The notes under the pieces are model-generated. The model was not told where the DNA came from, searched no databases, and was given only the letters and a program-made list of their open reading frames with translations. From positions 104,947-168,946 of the forward strand of contig NZ_LGTB01000015.1 of the NCBI RefSeq assembly GCF_001238275.1: 64,000 nt of DNA, read 5' to 3'. Source of the DNA: Bradyrhizobium viridifuturi (GTDB lineage: Bacteria; Pseudomonadota; Alphaproteobacteria; Rhizobiales; Xanthobacteraceae). Positions 1 through 9,302 of this stretch are shown here, piece by piece. The position numbers were made by a program, and so were the translations under genes. How positions within the stretch are numbered: position 1 is the stretch's first letter; each line of letters opens with the position of its first letter.

Positions 1-1481
<1,481 letters not shown>

Positions 1482-1497
1482 GCGGGCTTGCGATCAT

Positions 1498-1554
1498 GAC
1501 CCTCACGCCAAAGAGCACGCGCCGCGTCTCGGAGGAGTGGGGGTCATTTTTCTT
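1498..1554 (+). terminator. Rho-independent terminator after dnaK
   Basis: GACCCTCAC (1498-1506) pairs with GTGGGGGTC (1537-1545) over nine positions, with one G-U pair, and is followed by ATTTTTCTTT. The hairpin lies 17 bases after the dnaK stop and about 90 bases before dnaJ, so dnaJ is probably expressed by partial read-through or from its own promoter. Confidence 0.7.
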
Positions 1555-1641
1555 TAAGGCGATCGCTGCATCTTCCAGACAGGCGCAATCCTTGACGCGA
1601 TCCTATTGATGATCGCGATGAACTTCGGACGGAATTGAAGG

Positions 1642-2769
1642 ATGTCCACCAAGCGCTGCTATTACGAGACCCTCGAGGTTGAGCGGAACGCGGACGAGAC
1701 CAAGCTGAAATCAGCTTTCCGCAAGCTCGCTATGAAATGGCATCCGGACAAGAATCCGGGCGACGCCACCAGCGAAGTCCGGTTCAAGGAAATCAACGAA
1801 GCCTATGAGGTCTTGAAGGACGGCGACAAGCGCGCCGCCTATGACCGCTTCGGCCATGCCGCCTTCGAGCAGGGCATGGGCGGTGGCGGCCCCGGCTTCG
1901 GCGCCGGCTTCGCCTCGTCCTTCTCCGACATCTTCGAGGATCTGTTCGGCATGGCCGGGCAGCGCCGCAGCGGCGGCCGCGAGCGCGGCGCCGACCTGCG
2001 CTACAACATGGAGATCACGCTCGAGGAGGCCTTCCAGGGCAAGACTGCGCAGATCGAGATTCCGGTCTCGGTCACCTGCGAATCCTGCTCCGGCACCGGT
2101 GCCAAGGCCGGCACCAAGCCGAAGACCTGCTCGCATTGCGGCGGCGCCGGCCGTATCCGGCAGGCCCAGGGCTTCTTCACGCTGGAGCGGACCTGCCCCA
2201 GCTGCCAGGGCCGCGGTCAGATGATCGAGGACGCCTGCACCTCCTGCGCGGGTTCCGGCCGTGTGACGCGCGAGCGCACGCTGTCGGTCAACATTCCTCC
2301 GGGGGTCGAGGACGGCACCCGCATCCGGCTCGCCGGCGAAGGTGAGGCCGGTGTCCGCGGCGGACCGCCCGGCGACCTCTACATCTTCCTGTCGTTGACC
2401 ACGCACCAGTTCTTCCAGCGCGACGGCGCCGACCTGCACTGCCGCGTGCCGATCTCGATGGTGACCGCAGCGCTCGGCGGCGAGTTCGAGGTGCCGACCA
2501 TCGACAAGGGCAAGACCAAGGTGAAGGTGCCGGCCGGCACCCAGTCCAGCCGGCGATTCCGCATCGCATCAAAGGGCATGCCGGTGCTGCGCTCGCGCCA
2601 GACCGGCGACATGTATGTCCAGGTCGTGGTCGAAACTCCGCAGAATCTGACCAAGAAGCAGCAAGAACTGCTGATGGAGTTCGAAAAACTCTCGTCCGGC
2701 GCGACCCAGCCGGAGGCAGCGGGTTTCTTCTCTAAGGTCAAGGACTTCTTCGGAAGCCGCTCCGCCTAG
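1642..2769 (+). CDS. dnaJ: Chaperone protein DnaJ
   Basis: A full-length 375-residue DnaJ, the J-domain co-chaperone that stimulates DnaK ATPase activity and delivers clients. The J domain occupies about residues 1-70 with the essential HPD at 34-36. A Gly/Phe-rich linker follows at about 75-100. The zinc-binding region has four CxxCxGxG repeats (CESCSGTG, CSHCGGAG, CPSCQGRG, CTSCAGSG), and then the C-terminal substrate-binding domains. A GGA precedes the ATG (TTGAAGGATG). It follows dnaK in the usual order, but a terminator lies between them. Confidence 0.98.
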   Translation: MSTKRCYYETLEVERNADETKLKSAFRKLAMKWHPDKNPGDATSEVRFKEINEAYEVLKDGDKRAAYDRFGHAAFEQGMGGGGPGFGAGFASSFSDIFEDLFGMAGQRRSGGRERGADLRYNMEITLEEAFQGKTAQIEIPVSVTCESCSGTGAKAGTKPKTCSHCGGAGRIRQAQGFFTLERTCPSCQGRGQMIEDACTSCAGSGRVTRERTLSVNIPPGVEDGTRIRLAGEGEAGVRGGPPGDLYIFLSLTTHQFFQRDGADLHCRVPISMVTAALGGEFEVPTIDKGKTKVKVPAGTQSSRRFRIASKGMPVLRSRQTGDMYVQVVVETPQNLTKKQQELLMEFEKLSSGATQPEAAGFFSKVKDFFGSRSA

Positions 2770-2869
2770 TCGCAGTCGTTATGCTTGACCGTAACGAGTT
2801 CGATCTATACGTGTTTATGACTGTTTTCTGACAACCGCTCGATTGTGCGCGGTCCCGCCTGGTAGCGAC

Positions 2870-3471
2870 ATGCCTCTGCAATCGTCCGTGCGTGCGTCGA
2901 AGAAGCCCCTCCGTCTCGACGACGAGGTTCGTTTTCTCCGTTCATGGATCGAGAAGCCGCTGCATATGGGCGCGGTGATGCCGTCCGGGCGGCTGCTCGC
3001 GCGCACCATGGCGCAATATGTCGATCCTGACGCCGAAGGGCCGGTCGTCGAACTTGGGCCCGGCACCGGGGCGATCACCAAGCGCTGATCGAGCACGGCG
3101 TCGATCAGAAGCGACTCGTCCTGGTTGAGTACAATCCCGGCTTCTGCGCGTTGCTGCGCGAACGCTATCCGCAGGCCAAGGTGGTCCAGGGCGACGCCTA
3201 CAGGCTGCGCGATACGCTGTGGGACGTCATGAAATCTCCGGCCTCGGCCGTGGTCTCCGGCCTGCCGCTGGTCACCAAGCCGATGCTGACCCGCCTGAAG
3301 CTGGTCCGCGACGCCTTCCTGGCGCTCGCCCCCGGTGCGCCCTTCGTACAGTTCACCTATTCCGTGGTGCCTCCGATCCCGAAGTCGCTGCCGGGCGTGT
3401 CCACAGAGGCCTCGGAGCGGATCTGGATGAACCTTCCGCCCGCGCGGGTCTGGGTGTATCGCAAGGGCTGA
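2870..3471 (+). pseudogene. pmtA: Phosphatidylethanolamine N-methyltransferase PmtA, frameshifted in this sequence
   Basis: Two pieces in different frames make one SAM-dependent phospholipid methyltransferase of the rhizobial PmtA type, which makes phosphatidylcholine precursors from phosphatidylethanolamine. The first piece (ATG 2870) carries the SAM-binding motif VVELGPGTGAITK and stops at a TGA at 3086. The second continues with LIEHGVDQKRLVLVEYNP, VVQGDAYRLRDTL and the FVQFTYSVVPPIPKSL segment up to the stop at 3471. Adding one C at about 3085 (CGCCTG for CGCTG) restores a continuous protein of 200 residues. Placement after dnaKJ is, as I recall, the arrangement in Bradyrhizobium. The break is more likely a sequence error than a dead gene. 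Confidence 0.85.
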
Positions 3472-3514
3472 TCGCCCCGCGCCGGGGCGCACGCCCTGGA
3501 CCTGCGATTTCAAA

Positions 3515-4093
3515 ATGTCTGCGCTGAAAATCCTCGTGATCCCGGGATCGCTTCGATCCGGCTCGCTCAACGCGAAGCTGGCCGCCGTGCTGGCGCATGA
3601 GCTCGCGCAGTCGGGCGCCGACGTGACCCGCATCTCGCTCGGCGATTTTCCGCTGCCGATCTATGACGGCGATCTGCAGGCCAAATCGGGCGTGCCGCAG
3701 CATGCCGTCAATCTGAAGCGGATGATCGGCACCCATCATGGCGTGCTGGTCGTGACGCCCGAATACAATTCCTCGGTGCCGGCGCTGGTGAAGAACACGA
3801 TCGACTGGGTCAGCCGCGTGCAGGATCCTCACGAGGCGCGCGGCCAGGTATTCCGCGAGCGCGTGTTCGCGATCGCCGCGGCATCCGGCAACCGGCTCGG
3901 CGGCACCCGCGCGCTGGCGGCGCTGCGCCTGATCCTGTCGGCGTGCCACGCCACCGTGATCCCGAACCAGCTCGCGCTGTCATTCGCCGAGCAGGCCTAT
4001 GACGACATGGATCATCTGAAGCATCAGGCCGACATCGACACGATGCGCGCGCTGGTGCGGCAGCTGATCGACCATTCCCAACGCATGATGTGA
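3515..4093 (+). CDS. NAD(P)H-dependent FMN reductase family protein
   Basis: A 192-residue flavodoxin-fold reductase. The N-terminal phosphate-binding loop GSLRSGSLN and the PEYNSSVPALVKNTIDW segment are hallmarks of the NADPH-dependent FMN reductase/quinone and chromate reductase family. These soluble flavoproteins pass electrons from NAD(P)H via FMN to quinones, azo dyes or metals; the physiological substrate cannot be told from sequence. The ATG at 3515 lies 43 bases after pmtA, and pyrF starts 6 bases after its stop, so it is probably co-transcribed with pyrF. Confidence 0.85.
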   Translation: MSALKILVIPGSLRSGSLNAKLAAVLAHELAQSGADVTRISLGDFPLPIYDGDLQAKSGVPQHAVNLKRMIGTHHGVLVVTPEYNSSVPALVKNTIDWVSRVQDPHEARGQVFRERVFAIAAASGNRLGGTRALAALRLILSACHATVIPNQLALSFAEQAYDDMDHLKHQADIDTMRALVRQLIDHSQRMM

Positions 4094-4099
4094 GGTGAC

Positions 4100-4822
4100 A
4101 TGCAGCCAGCCAGGATCGCTCCAAGGATCGCCCCAAGAGACCGGTTGATCGTGGCGCTCGACTTGCCGTCGGTCGCGAGCGCAGAGGCGATGATCGACAG
4201 GCTCGGCGATAGCGTCACCTTCTACAAGATCGGCTACCAGCTCGGTTATGCCGGCGGCCTCGGGCTGGCGCAGCAGCTCGCCGCTCGCGGCAAGAAGGTG
4301 TTTCTTGATCTGAAGATGCACGACATCGGCAACACGGTTGCGCGCGGGGTCGAGAGCGTCGCTTCTCTCGGCGCGACCTTCCTCACCGTGCACGCCTATC
4401 CGCAAACCATGAAGGCGGCCGTCGAGGCCCGCGCCGGCTCCGGCCTCAAGATCCTCGCGGTCACGGTGCTGACCTCCTATGACGATGCCGACCTGCACGC
4501 CGCAGGCTACCGCCTCAATGTCTCCGATCTCGTCGAGGCGCGCGCCAGGCAGGCGCAGGCGCTCGGTGTCGACGGCCTCGTCAGCTCGCCCGAGGAGGCG
4601 GCCGCCCTGCGCAAGATCGTCGGCGATCAGATGAACCTGGTGACACCGGGCATCCGCCCTGCGGGCTCGGCGACCGGCGACCAGAAGCGCATCATGACGC
4701 CGGCCCGTGCCATTGCCGCCGGCGCCGACTACCTGGTGGTCGGCCGCCCGGTGATGGAAGCCGCCGATCCGAAGGCCGCAGCCGAAGCCATTCACACCGA
4801 GATCGCCCAGGCGCTCGCCTGA
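4100..4822 (+). CDS. pyrF: Orotidine 5'-phosphate decarboxylase
   Basis: A 240-residue TIM-barrel enzyme for the last step of UMP synthesis, decarboxylating OMP. The catalytic signature DLKMHDIGNTV holds the Lys and Asp of the charge-relay tetrad, and the phosphate-binding end has TPGIRP and, near the C-terminus, DYLVVGRPV. The start ATG at 4100 follows GAGGTGAC and sits 6 bases after the FMN reductase stop, suggesting coupling. Length and motifs are normal for group I PyrF. Confidence 0.96.
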   Translation: MQPARIAPRIAPRDRLIVALDLPSVASAEAMIDRLGDSVTFYKIGYQLGYAGGLGLAQQLAARGKKVFLDLKMHDIGNTVARGVESVASLGATFLTVHAYPQTMKAAVEARAGSGLKILAVTVLTSYDDADLHAAGYRLNVSDLVEARARQAQALGVDGLVSSPEEAAALRKIVGDQMNLVTPGIRPAGSATGDQKRIMTPARAIAAGADYLVVGRPVMEAADPKAAAEAIHTEIAQALA

Positions 4823-4841
4823 ACCAACAAGGGAGAAGACA

Positions 4842-5144
4842 ATGGCGAAGGGATACTGGATCGGACGCGTCGACGTTCACAATGACGAGGGCTACAAGCC
4901 CTACGCGGTCGCCAACCTTGCGATCTTCAAGAAGTTCGGCGGCCGCTATGTGGTGCGCGGCGGCCAGCTCAACTGCGTCGAGGGCCAGAGCCGCTCGCGC
5001 AACGTCGTGATCGAATTTCCCGACTATGCGACCGCGATGGCCTGCTACAACTCGCCGGAATACCAGGCCAACATCAAGGTGCGGCAACCGCATTCGATCG
5101 CCGATCTCATCATCATCGAGGGCTATGACGGCCCGCAGCCCTGA
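4842..5144 (+). CDS. DUF1330 domain-containing protein
   Basis: A 100-residue protein of the DUF1330 family, small dimeric ferredoxin-like (dimeric alpha-beta barrel) proteins of unknown function. Family features visible are KGYWIGRVDVHN near the start, FGGRYVVRGG in the middle and VVIEFPDYATAMACYNSPEYQ towards the end. It lies 19 bases after pyrF with a good Shine-Dalgarno (GGGAGAAGACA) and 65 bases before dapB, so it is probably part of the same transcript. No catalytic role can be assigned. Confidence 0.88.
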   Translation: MAKGYWIGRVDVHNDEGYKPYAVANLAIFKKFGGRYVVRGGQLNCVEGQSRSRNVVIEFPDYATAMACYNSPEYQANIKVRQPHSIADLIIIEGYDGPQP

Positions 5145-5209
5145 TCGGCGGCCCCCGGTTCGGTTGCCGGAACAGCCATGGCTCGCTATACGGCTTGCAG
5201 AGGTGAGCC

Positions 5210-6022
5210 ATGGCTGACATGCGTTTGATCGTTGCGGGAGCCGGCGGCCGGATGGGCCGCACGCTGGTGCGGGTGATTTCCGAGACCCCGGGGGCGGTGC
5301 TGGTCGGCGCGCTGGAGGCGCCGGGCTCGGAACTGCTCGGCAAGGACGCCGGCGTGCTCGCCGGGCTTCCCGCCAACGACGTCAAGCTGTCGGCCGATCT
5401 GTGGTCGATGTCGGCGGGCGCCGACGGCATCCTCGATTTCACGGTGCCGGCGGCGACGATCGCCAATGTCGCGATCGCGGCCGAACGCGGCCTGGTTCAC
5501 GTCATCGGCACCACCGGCCTGTCGCAGTCCGACGATGCGGTGATCCGCAGCGTCACCGACCGCGCCATCGTGGTGAAGTCGGGCAATATGAGCCTCGGCG
5601 TCAATCTGCTGGCGGCGCTGGTCAAGCGCGTCGCGCAGTCGCTCGACCAGAGCTTCGACATCGAAATTCTCGAAATGCACCACAAGTCCAAGATCGACGC
5701 ACCGTCGGGCACCGCCTTGATGCTCGGCGAAGCCGCCGCTGCCGGCCGCAAGATCGCGCTCGACCAGCATTCGGCGCGCGGCCGCGATGGCCTGACCGGC
5801 GCACGGCGCGCCGGCGACATCGGCTTTGCCTCATTGCGCGGCGGCACCGCGGCCGGCGATCACAGCGTGATCTTTGCCGGTCCTTCCGAGCGCATCACGC
5901 TGTCGCACCATGCCGAGGATCGCGCGCTGTTCGCGCAAGGCGCGCTGAAAGCGGCGCTGTGGGCGCATGGCAAGAAGCCCGGCATGTATTCGATGACCGA
6001 CGTTCTCGGGTTGAGCGACTGA
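5210..6022 (+). CDS. dapB: 4-hydroxy-tetrahydrodipicolinate reductase
   Basis: A 270-residue enzyme of the diaminopimelate/lysine pathway that reduces hydroxy-tetrahydrodipicolinate with NAD(P)H. The Rossmann loop GAGGRMG is at residues 10-16. The DapB signature EMHHKSKIDAPSGTAL carries the catalytic His pair and Lys. The C-terminal SFRAHHAV-like region appears as ERITLSHHAEDRALFAQGAL. The ATG at 5210 follows GAGGTGAGCC. It supplies meso-DAP for peptidoglycan; gpmA follows 48 bases later. Confidence 0.97.
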   Translation: MADMRLIVAGAGGRMGRTLVRVISETPGAVLVGALEAPGSELLGKDAGVLAGLPANDVKLSADLWSMSAGADGILDFTVPAATIANVAIAAERGLVHVIGTTGLSQSDDAVIRSVTDRAIVVKSGNMSLGVNLLAALVKRVAQSLDQSFDIEILEMHHKSKIDAPSGTALMLGEAAAAGRKIALDQHSARGRDGLTGARRAGDIGFASLRGGTAAGDHSVIFAGPSERITLSHHAEDRALFAQGALKAALWAHGKKPGMYSMTDVLGLSD

Positions 6023-6070
6023 GGTCGCTTGTCGAGATGAAATCCAGCTCAAGCGAAAACGGAATCTGAA

Positions 6071-6694
6071 ATGAGTGATCGCCTTCTTGTGCTCGTTCGT
6101 CACGGTCAGAGCGAATGGAATCTGAAGAACCTGTTCACCGGATGGAAGGATCCTGATCTCACCGAGCAGGGCATCCGTGAGGCCAAGGACGCCGGCCGCA
6201 AGCTGAAGGCGCAGGGCCTGTCGTTCGATGTCGCCTTCACCTCCGACCTGACGCGCGCGCAGCACACGCTGAAGCTGATGCTGGAAGAGATCGGGCAGAC
6301 TGGATTGCCGACCACGAAGAACCTCGCGCTCAACGAACGCGACTACGGCGATCTCTCCGGCCTCAACAAGGACGACGCCCGCAAGAAGTGGGGCGAGGAT
6401 CAGGTGCTGATCTGGCGCCGTTCCTACGACGTGCCGCCGCCCGGCGGCGAGAGCCTGAAGGATACGCTGGCGCGGACGTTGCCCTATTACGTGCAGGAGA
6501 TCCTGCCCGGCGTGCTGCGCGGCCAGCGCACGCTGATCGCGGCCCACGGCAATTCGCTGCGCGCGCTGATCATGGTGCTGGAGAAGCTTTCGCCCGAGCA
6601 GATCCTCAAGCGCGAACTCGCCACCGGCGCGCCGGTAGTCTACCGGCTCAATGCGGATTCGACCGTGGCGTCGAAGGTCGATCTGGCCGGCTGA
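6071..6694 (+). CDS. gpmA: 2,3-bisphosphoglycerate-dependent phosphoglycerate mutase
   Basis: A 207-residue histidine-phosphatase-fold enzyme that interconverts 3- and 2-phosphoglycerate in glycolysis and gluconeogenesis. The phospho-acceptor motif LVRHGQSEWN begins at about residue 8 (His11), followed by FTGWKDPDLTEQG, NERDYGDLSG, PPGGESLKDT and the second catalytic His in AAHGNSLRA. The length matches the short alphaproteobacterial form rather than the 250-residue E. coli form. The ATG follows a modest ribosome site. Confidence 0.96.
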   Translation: MSDRLLVLVRHGQSEWNLKNLFTGWKDPDLTEQGIREAKDAGRKLKAQGLSFDVAFTSDLTRAQHTLKLMLEEIGQTGLPTTKNLALNERDYGDLSGLNKDDARKKWGEDQVLIWRRSYDVPPPGGESLKDTLARTLPYYVQEILPGVLRGQRTLIAAHGNSLRALIMVLEKLSPEQILKRELATGAPVVYRLNADSTVASKVDLAG

Positions 6695-6710
6695 GCTAGA
6701 GCGATGGACC

Positions 6711-6812
6711 CGTCATCCTGAGGAGCGCGAAGCGCGTCTCGAAGGATGCACGGCCACCAGCCGGGCCGTCGACCCTTCGAGGCTCGCTCGCGCGAGCACC
6801 TCAGGGTGACGG
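6711..6812. repeat. Bradyrhizobium-type palindromic intergenic repeat, family A copy 1
   Basis: A hundred-base imperfect palindrome starting CGTCATCCTGAGG and ending CCTCAGGGTGACG, with inner arms CTCGAAGG/CCTTCGAG and CGGCC/GGGCCG. A second member is at 25787-25914. It follows the gpmA stop and may act as its 3' end structure. Similar elements are common between genes in Bradyrhizobium genomes. Confidence 0.8.
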
Positions 6813-6848
6813 TGAGGGACTGGAAGTCTGTCTATTGGCAATCAGGCC

Positions 6849-6883
6849 GTAGGATGGGTTTCGCTGCGCTCTACCCATCCTAC
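6849..6883. repeat. Short palindromic repeat (GTAGGATGGGT ... ACCCATCCTAC)
   Basis: A perfect 11-base inverted repeat (6849-6859 and 6873-6883) around TTCGCTGCGCTCT. It sits just before the stop codon of the convergent repair gene at 6891 and resembles the GTAGGGTGGG-type dispersed palindromes of proteobacteria. It may also terminate transcription from either side. Confidence 0.7.
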
Positions 6884-6890
6884 AATCGGA

Positions 6891-7808
6891 TTAGTGCAAC
6901 CCGACCTGCCCGGCTTCCCAGCCCAGCATCGCCTGCTTGCGGGTGATGCCCCAGTGGTAGCCGGTCAGCGCGCCGCTCTTGCCGAGGGCGCGATGGCAGG
7001 GCACCACGAACGACACCGGATTGCGGCCGACCGCGGCGCCGACGGCGCGCGAGGCCTTCGGGCTGTTGATGTTGCAGGCGATGTCGGAATAGCTCACCGC
7101 GCGGCCCATCGGGATCTTGAGCAGCGTTTCCCACACCCGCACCTCGAAGTCGGTGCCGATCAGGACGACGCGCAGCGGCTGGTCCGCCCGCCACAACCTC
7201 GTGTCGAACACGCGCTGCGCCAATGCGGTGGTGCCGTCGGTGTCCTCGACATAGGTCGCGTTCGGCCAGCGCCGCTTCATGTCGGCGAAGGCGGTCTGCT
7301 CGTCGCCGGGATCGGCGAAGGCAAGCCCCGCGAGCCCGCGGTCCGTCGCGATCACGATCGCGGTGCCGAACGGTGAGGGGTGGAAGCCGTAGCGCAGCGT
7401 CATGCCGCCGCCGCCGGTCTTCCATTCGCCTGGAGACATCGCCTCGTGGGTGACGAACAGATCGTGCAGCCGTCCCGGTCCCGAAAGGCCGGAGTCGAGC
7501 GCCGCGTCGAGCACGCTTGCGGAGTCGCGCAACAGGTTCTTGGCGTGGTCCAGCGTCAGCGCCTGCATGAAGGCCTTCGGCGTCAGCCCGGCCCAGCGGC
7601 GGAACAGATGGTGCAGTTCATCTGGCGTGACGGCGGCGGCATCGGCCATCGCTTCGATGGTCGGCTGCGTGCGCCAATGCTCCGAGATGAACGCGATGGC
7701 GCGTCGCACCGAGTCATAGTCGCGCAGCGCGGCGTTCTGGAGGCCCGGCTTGGCCAGGCGCTGGTCATGTATGGCGAGTGTCATCATGGTGTCTGATTTA
7801 GGAGCCAT
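6891..7808 (-). CDS. AraC-type regulator/methylated-DNA-protein cysteine methyltransferase fusion (Ada-like)
   Basis: A 305-residue protein joining an AraC-type helix-turn-helix (about residues 30-125, with the PKAFMQALTLDHAKNLL segment) to a C-terminal O6-alkylguanine transferase (about 150-305). The suicide-cysteine motif VVPCHRALG is present, and the DNA-binding wing RAVGAAVGRNP precedes it. It repairs O6-methylguanine by transfer to Cys. Unlike E. coli Ada it lacks the N-terminal zinc-Cys domain that senses methylphosphotriesters, so whether it also regulates is uncertain. I chose the ATG at 7808; an upstream in-frame start at 7838 falls inside a repeat. Confidence 0.9.
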   Translation of the reverse strand: MAPKSDTMMTLAIHDQRLAKPGLQNAALRDYDSVRRAIAFISEHWRTQPTIEAMADAAAVTPDELHHLFRRWAGLTPKAFMQALTLDHAKNLLRDSASVLDAALDSGLSGPGRLHDLFVTHEAMSPGEWKTGGGGMTLRYGFHPSPFGTAIVIATDRGLAGLAFADPGDEQTAFADMKRRWPNATYVEDTDGTTALAQRVFDTRLWRADQPLRVVLIGTDFEVRVWETLLKIPMGRAVSYSDIACNINSPKASRAVGAAVGRNPVSFVVPCHRALGKSGALTGYHWGITRKQAMLGWEAGQVGLH

Positions 7809-7837
7809 GGCGCATCCAAACCACCCGATTTCCGACA

Positions 7838-7887
7838 AGCATGATCCGGAAAAGTGGGGACCGGTTTTCCGGCAAGATCATGCTCAA
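7838..7887. repeat. Palindromic repeat, family B copy 1 (GCATGATCCGGAAAA type)
   Basis: An imperfect palindrome in which AAGCATGATC (7838-7847) pairs with GATCATGCT (7876-7884) and inner CCGGAAAA pairs with TTTTCCGG. It lies between the repair gene and the DUF2244 gene. A diverged relative is at 45534-45600. This type is widespread between genes in Bradyrhizobium and other Hyphomicrobiales. Confidence 0.75.
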
Positions 7888-7898
7888 ATGAAGCTCGA

Positions 7899-8438
7899 CT
7901 AGACGATGGGGTTGTAGGTGGGGCCGCGCTTCGCGGTGTTCAACGCCGCGGTCAAGGCCTTGGAGAAGCTGGCCTTTTCGTCCGGGCTCAGGAAGCTGCC
8001 GACGCTCACCCGGCGGCCCCGGGAGACCAGATAAAGCCGCTCGATGCCGAACTCCTCGTGCGAGATCTGCTCGAACCGCACCCACAGCGGATTGAGCACC
8101 CATTCGGCCACGTGGCCGCGGTGGCTGATCCTGCGCACCCGCAGTTCCGACGGCGTGACGGTGATCTCCTCGCTCGCCTTGGCGGTGCGGAAATTGACCT
8201 TGAAGGCCCAGTAGATCACCAGCACGTCGAGGCCGAAGAAGCCGAAGATCGGCCAGGCGCCGAGCCACCAGAACACCGCGCCGGCGATGAAGCTGATCAC
8301 GGTGACGAACGACATCAGCACGATGAAGCCGGTGCGATTCAGCGAGCGATGCGGCGTCAGCAGCGCCGAGAACAGTTTCGGCTCGGCCTCGGTCGCCTCG
8401 GCGTCGTTCGCGGGATCAAAGTCGTTGCCTGCGGTCAT
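7899..8438 (-). CDS. DUF2244 domain-containing membrane protein
   Basis: A 179-residue protein of the DUF2244 family. It has a charged N-terminus, two adjacent hydrophobic helices at about residues 38-85 (GFIVLMSFVTVISFIAGAVF and WPIFGFFGLDVLVIYWAF), and a cytoplasmic beta-rich tail with LRVRRISHRGHVAEW and LVSRGRRVSVGSFLSP. Function is unknown; members are small inner-membrane proteins. The start at 8438 is only 22 bases from the divergent nth start at 8461, an arrangement that suggests shared or overlapping promoters. Confidence 0.9.
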   Translation of the reverse strand: MTAGNDFDPANDAEATEAEPKLFSALLTPHRSLNRTGFIVLMSFVTVISFIAGAVFWWLGAWPIFGFFGLDVLVIYWAFKVNFRTAKASEEITVTPSELRVRRISHRGHVAEWVLNPLWVRFEQISHEEFGIERLYLVSRGRRVSVGSFLSPDEKASFSKALTAALNTAKRGPTYNPIV

Positions 8439-8460
8439 GACGTATCAGTATATCCCGTTC

Positions 8461-9254
8461 ATGGCCAAAATCATCCGCTCTCAACGCGCCAGTACCTCAA
8501 GCGTTCGGTCGGCGCCGAAGAAGAAAGTCGCGAAAGCAAAGCCGCTGCCCAAAGGCGCGGCAAACAAGCCGGCGACCAAGGTCGCCAAGAAAACCGCAAA
8601 GCAGGTCGCAAAGCCGAAGCCGTGGACGGCGGAGGAGGTCTACGAGGCCTTCGATCGGTTCCGCAAGGCCAATCCCGAGCCGAAGGGCGAGCTCGAGCAC
8701 CTCAACCCCTACACGCTGCTGGTTGCGGTGGTGTTGTCGGCGCAGGCGACCGACGCCGGCGTCAACAAGGCGACGCGGCCGCTGTTCGAGGTGGCCGATA
8801 CGCCGGAGAAGATGCTTGAGCTCGGCGAAGAAAAAGTACGCGACTACATCAAGACCATCGGGCTCTATCGCAACAAGGCCAAGAACGTCATTGCGCTGTC
8901 GGAGAAGCTGATCGCCGAATTCGGCGGCGAGGTGCCGCGCACCCGCGCTGAAATCGAGTCACTGCCCGGCGCCGGCGCAAGACCGCGAATGTCGTGCTCA
9001 ACATGGCGTTCGGTGAACACACGATGGCGGTCGACACCCATGTGTTTCGCGTCGGCAACCGCACCGGGCTCGCGCCCGGCAAGACGCCGCTCGAGGTCGA
9101 ACTCGGACTGGAGAAGGTGATCCCGACCGAGTTCATGCTGCACGCCCATCACTGGCTGATCCTGCATGGCCGCTACACCTGCCTCGCCCGCGGCCCGCGT
9201 TGCGAAGTATGCCTGATCAACGATCTCTGCCGGTGGCCGGAGAAGACCGTCTGA
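8461..9254 (+). pseudogene. nth: Endonuclease III (DNA glycosylase/AP lyase), frameshifted in this sequence
   Basis: Two overlapping frames make one endonuclease III, the base-excision glycosylase/AP lyase for oxidised pyrimidines. The first part (ATG 8461) has a 50-residue lysine-rich tail, then the catalytic core with LLVAVVLSAQATDAGVNKAT and the start of the helix-hairpin-helix (IESLPGAG). The frame breaks at about 8976: adding one C gives LPGAGRKTANVVLNMAFGE, restoring the catalytic Lys. The second part carries VDTHVFRVGNR with the catalytic Asp and the iron-sulphur cluster C-x6-C-x2-C-x5-C (CLARGPRCEVCLINDLC). The repaired protein has 264 residues. A sequence error is the likeliest cause. 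Confidence 0.9.
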
Positions 9255-9302
9255 GCCATGATCGTCGTGGTGTGGTAATAGGCTCGTCCGGCGTTCCGGT
9301 GC

